Below, in pieces: positions 24,470 through 30,370 of a stretch of DNA of 45,679 nucleotides. The stretch is taken from positions 1 to 45,679 of the forward strand of contig JADHWG010000008.1 of NCBI GenBank assembly GCA_016783605.1, given 5' to 3'. The DNA is from Candidatus Omnitrophota bacterium. GTDB lineage: Bacteria > Omnitrophota > Gorgyraeia > Tantalellales > Tantalellaceae. The notes beneath the pieces are model-generated. The model was not told the origin of the DNA, ran no database searches, and worked only from the letters and a program-made list of their open reading frames with translations. The translations under genes were made by a program, and so were the position numbers. Position 1 is the first letter of the stretch, and each line of letters opens with the position of its first letter.

Positions 24470-25030
24470 CTATTTTTTCTGTGCTCTCTTTTCTGATTTC
24501 GATATAATTTTGACTTTTTTGCTATCCACGTATTTATCAAAAATAACAAGATTGTTTTCTGTTCCGGTAATCGATGGCGATAAAATCCCTTCAAAGCCTA
24601 GTTGATAAGCTAATCGCGCGATGGCCCAGGTTAAGACCCAACCGCCATCTTTTTCTTCTGAAAGTAGTTCGGCTTTTTTAATTTTCAACTTTTTAAGGGT
24701 TTCGGGATCGGTTAAATCTAAAATCTTTCCGTAGGATACTTTTATTTTTCCCATAATTTGAGAAATTAGTAAAGAGTTTTTAGATTTTGTTTGCCGTTCC
24801 GCTTTACAAAGTTTTTCTGTTTCTCCAAGATATAAGGCGCCGAATTCACCATCGGGATTATAACGTCCGCCGTATGCAAAACTGCCTTGTGTACTCAAAA
24901 TTTCATCAACTCGTTTTGGAGAAACCAAACGAAAATACACACCAATAATCCGGGAAGGCTTAACTCCCCGGAGACTTTTTTGAAGAGATTCTTTTGTATG
25001 GTGTTCTTCCACTACGTCGCTATCCCCCAT
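24470..25030 (-). CDS. RES-domain toxin
   Basis: RES toxins degrade NAD+ in the cytoplasm and stop growth when the antitoxin is lost. The protein (186 aa) has VYFRLVSPKR (Arg34), FAYGGRYNPDGEFGALYLGE (Arg56, Tyr57, Glu70) and ILSPSITGTENN (the Ser of the R-E-S signature), matching the family active site. The ATG overlaps the antitoxin gene by 19 bases with no clear Shine-Dalgarno of its own, so translation is probably coupled to that of the antitoxin. Gene order (antitoxin first, then toxin) is the usual one. It is apparently complete and may be active. Confidence 0.9.
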   Translation of the reverse strand: MGDSDVVEEHHTKESLQKSLRGVKPSRIIGVYFRLVSPKRVDEILSTQGSFAYGGRYNPDGEFGALYLGETEKLCKAERQTKSKNSLLISQIMGKIKVSYGKILDLTDPETLKKLKIKKAELLSEEKDGGWVLTWAIARLAYQLGFEGILSPSITGTENNLVIFDKYVDSKKVKIISKSEKRAQKK

Positions 25031-25365
25031 TCAAGACGACCCAAGAGTCGTAAAACTTCCTGGACACCGGCAGGTCCTTGCTCTATTACTTCCAAGGGGG
25101 TTTTGTTTTCCAGAGCTTCGCTTGGTGTATTGAACCACTCTGTTTCTTTTCCCGGCTTTATTACACCATCCATTTTGTCTAAAATGTTTTGTAGCTCTTG
25201 AACTTTTTGTTTAGCCAAAAAATGGGGATCGGTTTCCTCTGCCTCCCAACGAGCCACGGTTCTTCCGGTTACGCCGATTATATGACCCATGATTTCCTGC
25301 GAACAACCGAATAGAGTCCTTACGAAATGAATCCTTTTATTTATCTGATGTGTTAGTGTAGACAT
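25012..25365 (-). CDS. Xre/MbcA/ParS-type antitoxin
   Basis: Partner antitoxin of the RES toxin. An N-terminal helix-turn-helix (FGCSQEIMGHIIGVTGRTVARWE) binds the promoter, and the C-terminal part (WFNTPSEALENKTPLEVIEQGPAGVQEVLRLLG, abbreviated) is the toxin-binding DUF2384-like region that caps the RES active site. The start is ATG 25365, preceded by AAAGGAGGTGACAAA; a frame extended to 25401 would overlap the -10 box. 117 aa. Likely autoregulated through a palindrome next to the -35. Confidence 0.9.
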   Translation of the reverse strand: MSTLTHQINKRIHFVRTLFGCSQEIMGHIIGVTGRTVARWEAEETDPHFLAKQKVQELQNILDKMDGVIKPGKETEWFNTPSEALENKTPLEVIEQGPAGVQEVLRLLGRLEWGIAT

Positions 25366-25391
25366 TTTGTCACCTCCTTTTTCCCACTTAA

Positions 25392-25431
25392 AGGATATCA
25401 CAGAATATGAACTATGTCAAGACATCTGTCT
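25392..25431 (-). promoter_or_regulatory. Promoter and possible operator of the RES-Xre operon
   Basis: On the minus strand TTGACA (25420-25415) and TATCCT (25397-25392) are 17 bases apart. AGACA and TGTCT form an interrupted inverted repeat (25420-25431) touching the -35, a plausible binding site for the Xre antitoxin. Promoter seen; operator inferred. Confidence 0.7.
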
Positions 25432-25459
25432 AATAATGAATTACTCTTACACCAAAGGG

Positions 25460-25513
25460 GGCTACGGCAAAATACCCCCACCCATGTTACCATCCTCGCG
25501 CTTGTCCGGCTTT
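25460..25513. repeat. Direct repeat, right side of the RES-Xre pair
   Basis: Imperfect copy of 24326-24378 (GGCTACGGCAAAATACCCCC, then CATCCTCGCGCTTGT). The following bases to about 25750 contain fragments such as GACAAGCTTCGCGAAAATGA but no gene; the open frame across this stretch has no homology I recognise and is taken as chance. Confidence 0.5.
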
Positions 25514-25753
25514 GACGGGAACGCGGGGATCTATAAGTCTAAGAAACACAACATGTTACGGATTTTCGCCGCGCGCTTAGAACTTGCGGGGACAAGCTTC
25601 GCGAAAATGACAGAAAAAGGTGTTTTGCGACAGGTCCTAAAAAAGGAGTCTCTCCTCATTTGTGTAGGGTCAAATGTCGTAGGGAAGATCTCGATATTGG
25701 GCAAGAACCCCTTATTGAAAGTATCCTATAATTCCAATAACTTGGACAGGAAA

Positions 25754-26095
25754 TTATCTACGTGTCCCCTTTGTAAGCTTTTTTGTTTTGGTTAAAAATT
25801 CTTCGGTCAGTTTTAGCATTTCGCTGGAGCCGAGTTTTGACCAGTCGTCGTAATAGTCGGCGTCTTCGCGCAGTGCTTTGCCTTTTTGAAGAGCTTCAAC
25901 GAGATATGCCGGCATTTTTCCGGTATCGACGTAGAGATGTTTTAGGGCGACAATCAAAAAATAATGACTTTTTTCACTTGGCCCCGTGATCCGTTGAATT
26001 TCGGTTTCAAGAAAATCTTCCAACGGACGAGATATAAAGAAGACGAGAGAAAAGAAAGTGTAAAATTTTTTGTGAACTTGTAGATATAAGCACAT
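25754..26095 (-). pseudogene. HEPN-domain (UPF0332-like) protein remnant
   Basis: The C-terminal 75 residues fit the HEPN/UPF0332 pattern: KSHYFLIVALKHLYVDTGK, then LREDADYYDDW and SSEMLKLTEEFLTKTKKL. The R-x-x-ADY motif is characteristic of this family, which usually pairs with a nucleotidyltransferase (MNT) protein as a toxin-antitoxin or cargo-protection system. The N-terminal helix with the usual AYYA motif is not found; the first 20 residues (FYTFFSLVFF) may be its decayed form, and no MNT gene is adjacent. Its start overlaps the RAYT remnant in another frame. Probably a broken gene. Confidence 0.45.
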
Positions 26096-26444
26096 CTTTT
26101 TTATTCATGTTCCTCCCATTATTTTGAACCATCGCCCAATATTTTGGGGAGTTTGTCAAGAAATGTTCTATATTTTCCTTCTCTTTTGCCCACTTGGCAG
26201 GCTTATTAACTATGTATTCACGAATTCTGTTTAATGATTCTTCGTTTCGTATTGTGTAGTCATAAGATGACCGTTGCCATATTTTACCGGAAATATTTAA
26301 ATTGTTTTGTTTAATATGTTTCAGGTATTCCATGGTAGATTTTGATTTAAATGATCGAATAATTTGAGATATCGTAGGGGCGCCGCTTGCCTGCGCCCGT
26401 CTGTTGATAACAATAATACCGTGTAGATGATTATACCAATTACG
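26007..26444 (-). pseudogene. REP-associated tyrosine transposase (RAYT) remnant
   Basis: RAYT (Y1/HUH) transposases are thought to spread REP palindromes. The frame opened at 26444 reads NWYNHLHGIIVIN, where HLH is the HUH metal-binding motif. It then continues RRAQASGAPT, ISQIIRSFKSKST, KIWQRSSYDYTIRNEESLNRI and REYIVNKPAKW, the family's C-terminal half with the catalytic Tyr region. A TAA at 26447-26445 cuts off the N-terminal half, whose likely remains (FVIRNVQLI-like) sit upstream in another frame. After about 26170 the sequence no longer matches the family. The gene is dead but clearly identifiable. The segment encoding RAQASGAP is itself a REP palindrome. Confidence 0.8.
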
Positions 26445-26572
26445 TTAATTAATTGTACATTTCGAATTACAAAATGCATGACGTAATTAACATCGTAGGG
26501 GAGGACCCGTGTGTCCGCCCTAATGAATTGAATGGGAAAGATATTACGGGCGCAGGCAAGCGGCGCCCCTAC
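26374..26572. repeat. Three REP units around the RAYT remnant
   Basis: Unit 1 (26374-26399, GTAGGGGCGCCGCTTGCCTG...) and unit 3 (26547-26572) are inverted copies of each other. Unit 2 (26495-26522, GTAGGGGAGGACCCGTGTGT...) has a different stem. Unit 1 lies inside the RAYT reading frame; unit 3 provides the TAG stop codon of recJ at 26569-26571. Confidence 0.8.
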
Positions 26573-28272
26573 TGACGGGTAGAATATTGCAGGTCTTTAA
26601 TATTTAATTGAATAGAATCATATCCGCCCCAGCTGTTGATCGACGGGCTGAAAGCAAGATTGACCACGTCACCGGAGGAAGGCTTGGGGATCTCATTTTT
26701 CTTAAAAGTAATTGCCTCATAAGTAAGATTCCCGCGTTTAACTAAAAATTTGATCCCGTTTTTTCCGATATTTCGGGGAGTATTCTTTATTTCAATGTCG
26801 CTTGAGGCAAAAATCGGCTCTCTGTTCCCTGGACCGTACGGCATAAGCATTTCAAGTTCATCGATAAGACGCGGCGTTATACGCGCGAACGGGATATCAT
26901 AATCGATCAAAAATTCACGGCTTTCTTCTTCATTCTCAAAACACCCGGGGGCAACCGAATTTAAACTTTCTTTAAACCGCTCTATTTTTTCTTTTTCTAT
27001 TCTTATTCCGCAAGCGGCTTTATGTCCGCCGAAACCTATCAGATGTTCTCCGGCGCGGCTTATCGCTTCGAATAAATTAAACCCTTTTATTCCCCGCGCG
27101 GAACCTTTTCCCTGATTATCCGTAAGTGAGATCAAAACTGCCGGTTTATTATACATTTGGGTGAGACGCGCGGCTACGATACCGATAACACCTGCATGCC
27201 ACGCGCTATCGGCAAGCACGATAACTTTATCTTTTTCTAAGTCGATCTCTTTTTCCGCTTTCTGAACAGCCTGATCCAAAACATCTTTTTCGATATCTCT
27301 TCGCCTCCGGTTTTCTTTCTCAAGAATTGCGGCCAATTCCCTTGCCTTGTCGGAACTTTTGCACAAAAGAAGCTCCAGCGCGACTTCAGCCGTCCCGAGA
27401 CGCCCCATCGCGTTTATTCTGGGTCCCAAAACAAAACCTATGTGCCGGGAATTAACTTTTTCCGGATCAAGTCCGGAAACTTCCATCAAAGCTTTAAGAC
27501 CGGGTTTTGTTGTTCTCCGCAGGCGCTTAAGCCCTTTTTTTACCAGTATTCGATTTTCACCGTTTAAAGGCACAATATCGGCAACCGTCCCTAAAGCAAC
27601 CAGATCAAGATGATCATCAACCGCGTCTTCCCGGCCTTTCATAAGAGCGCGCGCGAATTTATATGCCACGCCGACTCCCGCCAATTGCTCGAAAGGATAA
27701 CCGCACTCGTCCTGATGCGGATTGATGGCGGCGAACGCCGCGGGACGCGGCGGTCTAACTTCATGATGATCGGTAATGATAACGTCAATTCCGCAGGAAT
27801 TCGCCTCTCGAACTTCTTCGCTTGAATTTATACCGCAATCAACCGTAACGATCAAATTGACGCCTTCTCCCGCGAATTTAAGTATTGCCCCGGTATCAAG
27901 CCCATATCCTTCTTCAAGCCGATTCGGAATAAACACTTCAAAATTCGCGCCTAACTTTTCGAACACGTCCGCCAAAAGAGCGGCAGAGGTCACCCCATCC
28001 ACATCATAATCGCCGTAAATTAATATTTTTTCTTTCTTTTGAACCGCTTTTTCCACCCTTTGGACGCCTCGTGCCATATCCTTCATCTTCCAAGGGTCCG
28101 GCGATAACGACACGTCACCAAAAAGAAACATTTCCGCGTCCTGAAGCGTTCGGATATTACGATTTATCAAAATTTGCGCGATCACCGATGAAACGTTCAA
28201 TTCGGAACTGAACATCTGCTGCAAACGAGAGTTTTCTTCACATAATTTCCATTTTTTTTTGTTATTTGCCAT
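26569..28272 (-). CDS. recJ: Single-stranded-DNA exonuclease RecJ
   Basis: 5'-3' exonuclease acting in recombination, mismatch and base-excision repair. The DHH core is complete: GDYDVDGVTSAAL (metal ligands), VTVDCGINS, ITDHHEVRPP, then DHHA1 with GFGGHKAACGIRI, and a C-terminal OB-like domain (GPGNREPIFAS ... LAFSPSINSWGGYDSIQL). The frame opens at ATG 28323, where a promoter -10 ends 8 bases upstream; homologs begin near KKWKL, so ATG 28272 (567 aa) is preferred. The alternative is a nearly leaderless longer form. The stop codon is formed by the GTAG head of a REP unit. Confidence 0.95.
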   Translation of the reverse strand: MANNKKKWKLCEENSRLQQMFSSELNVSSVIAQILINRNIRTLQDAEMFLFGDVSLSPDPWKMKDMARGVQRVEKAVQKKEKILIYGDYDVDGVTSAALLADVFEKLGANFEVFIPNRLEEGYGLDTGAILKFAGEGVNLIVTVDCGINSSEEVREANSCGIDVIITDHHEVRPPRPAAFAAINPHQDECGYPFEQLAGVGVAYKFARALMKGREDAVDDHLDLVALGTVADIVPLNGENRILVKKGLKRLRRTTKPGLKALMEVSGLDPEKVNSRHIGFVLGPRINAMGRLGTAEVALELLLCKSSDKARELAAILEKENRRRRDIEKDVLDQAVQKAEKEIDLEKDKVIVLADSAWHAGVIGIVAARLTQMYNKPAVLISLTDNQGKGSARGIKGFNLFEAISRAGEHLIGFGGHKAACGIRIEKEKIERFKESLNSVAPGCFENEEESREFLIDYDIPFARITPRLIDELEMLMPYGPGNREPIFASSDIEIKNTPRNIGKNGIKFLVKRGNLTYEAITFKKNEIPKPSSGDVVNLAFSPSINSWGGYDSIQLNIKDLQYSTRQ

Positions 28273-28331
28273 CTTATTCTCGTTTCGTTGATATGAAAGA
28301 ATTTTGTTATACGAGCCGCTCATTGTTCGGT

Positions 28332-28360
28332 ATTATAGGCTACTTGCTAAACATTATCAA
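28332..28360 (-). promoter_or_regulatory. Sigma-70 promoter of recJ
   Basis: TTGATA (28360-28355) and a perfect TATAAT (28337-28332) on the minus strand, 17-base spacer. The start site should be near 28325, at the first ATG of the frame. The leader is therefore about 2 bases for that ATG or about 53 bases for ATG 28272. Confidence 0.75.
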
Positions 28361-28397
28361 CCGAAATGTTTTGTCATAACCGCATCGTTATAGACCC

Positions 28398-28424
28398 CGG
28401 GCACGGCATGCCGTGCCCCTACGG
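28398..28424. repeat. REP palindrome
   Basis: GGGCACGGCATGCCGTGCCC followed by CTAC, the inverse of a GTAGGGGC head. It lies in the divergent spacer between recJ and the nucleotidyltransferase gene. Confidence 0.75.
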
Positions 28425-28533
28425 GATAATTGCAATATGATGAAAACAAATGAAATTATAACAGTTCGATCAACGGGACTTTTCCCGCCGCTAAAGCCGA
28501 TTATTTCGTAAGAATTTAAAATACAAAGAGAAA

Positions 28534-28563
28534 TTAGATTTTTTTTAAAAAAAATGCTATAAT
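28534..28563 (+). promoter_or_regulatory. Candidate promoter of the nucleotidyltransferase gene
   Basis: A perfect TATAAT at 28558-28563 stands 6 bases before the ATG at 28570. A weak -35 (TTAGAT, 28534-28539) lies 18 bases upstream. Transcription would begin at or next to the ATG, implying a leaderless message. There is no Shine-Dalgarno. Confidence 0.5.
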
Positions 28564-28569
28564 TTGACT

Positions 28570-28839
28570 ATGATTAGTGAAAAGGATAAAAAAATAATCC
28601 AACAATTATCAGCAAAATATCACGTCAAAAAGGTATTGCTTTTTGGTTCTAGTGCAGATCCAACCAAAGAAGGTCGTGATATCGATTTAGCTGTCGCGGG
28701 TATTAAACCCATAGAATTTTTTAAATATTACGGCAGGCTTATGCTAAAATTGTCTAAACCTGTTGATTTAATCGATTTAGATGAACCATCGAAATTTGTT
28801 GCTTTAGTAAAAAAAGAAGGCATTCCTATATATGGCTAA
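28570..28839 (+). CDS. MNT-type nucleotidyltransferase antitoxin
   Basis: Minimal nucleotidyltransferase of the MNT/MntA group, which in HEPN-MNT pairs inactivates the HEPN RNase, in characterised cases by adding AMP to it. The 89-aa protein has KVLLFGSSADPTKEGRDIDLAV abbreviated as GSS (residues 26-28) and D-x-D (D37, D39), so the catalytic residues appear intact. A TTG at 28564 is an alternative start. The stop lies within the beginning of the adjacent HEPN sequence. Because that toxin is truncated, this may be an orphan antitoxin. It has its own promoter. Confidence 0.88.
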   Translation: MISEKDKKIIQQLSAKYHVKKVLLFGSSADPTKEGRDIDLAVAGIKPIEFFKYYGRLMLKLSKPVDLIDLDEPSKFVALVKKEGIPIYG

Positions 28840-29111
28840 CTACAAAAAATATATTAAAACAAGTATTCAAAAAACTCTCCCTTAATCTGCCAAAAGGCCC
28901 CGCTTGGCACCAAGACCTTATTAATTCCTCCGTAAACGAAAAAATCATATCTGAGGTTTTAGCAGAGGAAATCAGCGAATATATGGGATTTAGGCATTTT
29001 GTAGCCCACGGCTATGCTTTCAATTTAAATGCCGAAAGACTCCAGGAACTTGCCAATAGTGTTGTAAAAACATTTAAAAAATTCAAAAAAGAAATTAACA
29101 AAAACACATAA
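28833..29111 (+). pseudogene. HEPN toxin gene, N-terminal part missing
   Basis: In the frame ending at 29111 the translation runs TKNILKQVFKKLSLNLPKG, PAWHQDLINSSVNEKI, then YMGFRHFVAHGYAFNL and a Lys-rich helix. FRHFVAHGY is the R-x4-H RNase motif of HEPN toxins (HepT-like family), and WHQDLI also matches. About 50-60 residues that normally precede this are absent: the frame runs straight back into the MNT gene with no ATG, GTG or TTG. The ATG at 28832 is in another frame and stops after 17 codons. The pair has therefore lost its toxin by a 5' deletion, unless an unusual start is used. Confidence 0.75.
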
Positions 29112-29147
29112 CAATTCATTTCAGACGGACCTAAAACTGCATCTTAG

Positions 29148-29295
29148 TAGGGGACGTGCATGCCAGTCCCTTCTACAAATTCAACAAATTATAAAATCAA
29201 ATCATATAAATTAAAGGGCACGGCATGCCGTGCCCCTACGTATTTCAAATTAACTCCCAATTTGTTACCTGAATTGTGACAATATACACCCTACG
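29148..29295. repeat. REP units joined to a lone MITE end
   Basis: GTAGGGGACGTGCATGCCAG (29148 on) and GGGCACGGCATGCCGTGCCC (29217-29236, then CTACG) are REP types. They are followed by TATTTCAAATTAACTCCCAA and a terminal inverted repeat GTTACCTGAATTGTGACAAT at 29264-29283 with the CCCTACG end. The same string of parts occurs inverted at 43452-43613, so this is one end of a second element subfamily. Confidence 0.7.
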
Positions 29296-29300
29296 GTATT

Positions 29301-30182
29301 TCAGTCAGCCTTCGGCTCAACGTGAACGCTAATATCCTTAACACTCTGCATTTCACTGAAAATACTCTCTCTTACGGTATCGGTTATTTTGTGACCCTCC
29401 TCCACCGTTTTTTTTCCATCGATCCCGATAATTACCTCTACAAAATACTCTATCCCGGTTTTTCTTATCATTATTTTTTTTACTTCGCGCACATCCTTCA
29501 CGCCAGAGGTAATGCGTTGTATCTTTAGATATATTTCCTCCGGAGGAGCCGCGTCCATAAGCTCGTCATACGCGGTATGAAATGTCCGCGCGCCGAATTT
29601 TATGATAAACCCGGCCACAACGATTCCCGCCGCCGGATCCATGAAAGTATATCCGAGCCGAGCTCCAACAATTCCTATAATCGCCGCGACCGACGAAAGA
29701 ACGTCGCTTCTGTGATGCCGCGCGTCCGCGGCAAGCGCGACACTGTTTATTTTTTTAGCCGCGCGGGAAACCTTTTTATATGTGATTTGTTTAACGATGA
29801 TCGAGAAAGCGGCCGCGAATAAAGTGATAATCGCGGGTTCTGTTATTTTTCCGGAGATTAAAATTTTTACCGAACTGTAAACAATGCCGATACCTGTCAG
29901 GATAAGAACAATGGAGACAATTTTGGCCGCGACGGGCTCCGCTTTGCCGTGACCGAAAGGATGATGTTTGTCAGCGGGTTTCCCGGCGATCTTAAAACCC
30001 ACCAAAACAGCCGCGCTTGTTAGAGCGTCACCGGCGGTATGGAACGCGTCCGCGATGATCGCCTGGCTTTTTCCAAAAATACCCGCGCACAATTTTACAA
30101 CAAAAAGCAGCAAATTGCTCAGGATGCCGAGCCACGCGTTTTTCTCCCCCACCCGATACCCTTGCGTGTAAACATGCGCCAT
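29301..30182 (-). CDS. Cation diffusion facilitator transporter
   Basis: Inner-membrane proton-coupled exporter of divalent metals. Six membrane helices are evident in residues 15-215. The transport site is formed by H48-x3-D52 in helix II (DAFHTAGD) and H156-x3-D160 in helix V (HHRSD). A His-His-Asp-Asp site favours zinc or a similar ion over the all-Asp sites of iron/zinc carriers. The loop PADKHHPFGHGKAE between helices II and III is typical. The cytoplasmic domain (residues 215-293, CDF dimerisation fold) is complete. 293 aa is a standard length. It follows secDF on the same strand, separated by a spacer palindrome; no metal regulator is adjacent. Confidence 0.94.
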   Translation of the reverse strand: MAHVYTQGYRVGEKNAWLGILSNLLLFVVKLCAGIFGKSQAIIADAFHTAGDALTSAAVLVGFKIAGKPADKHHPFGHGKAEPVAAKIVSIVLILTGIGIVYSSVKILISGKITEPAIITLFAAAFSIIVKQITYKKVSRAAKKINSVALAADARHHRSDVLSSVAAIIGIVGARLGYTFMDPAAGIVVAGFIIKFGARTFHTAYDELMDAAPPEEIYLKIQRITSGVKDVREVKKIMIRKTGIEYFVEVIIGIDGKKTVEEGHKITDTVRESIFSEMQSVKDISVHVEPKAD

Positions 30183-30184
30183 AA

Positions 30185-30362
30185 TTAGTCGTTAGTCGTT
30201 GGTCGTTGGAAAACCACCGCCAATCTCGTAGATTGATAATCGATTCGCCGGTTAGTTTAAGTTACAAGCTACAGGCTACACGTTACACGTTTTCCCGCCG
30301 AAGGCGGAACCCGCCTTCGGCGGGAAACGTGTAGCATGTCACGTGTTGCATGCAACTTAACT
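30185..30362. repeat. Spacer palindrome with GGCGG core (type C), secDF-CDF spacer
   Basis: It begins with a TTAGTCGTTAGTCGTTGGTC array and an AATCTCGTAGATT palindrome. Then a GTTACAAGCTACAGGCTACA array leads to the core CCGCCGAAGGCGG / CCGCCTTCGGCGG (about 30295-30326), followed by inverse words (CGTGTAGCATGTCACGTG). It fills the 188-base spacer. Confidence 0.8.
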
Positions 30363-30370
30363 ATCCGACC

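Noticed and set aside
25367-25795. 142-codon plus-strand frame between the RES-Xre pair and the HEPN remnant
   Set aside because: Low-complexity translation from decayed repeats, overlapping the RES-Xre promoter region, with no convincing start signal or family pattern.
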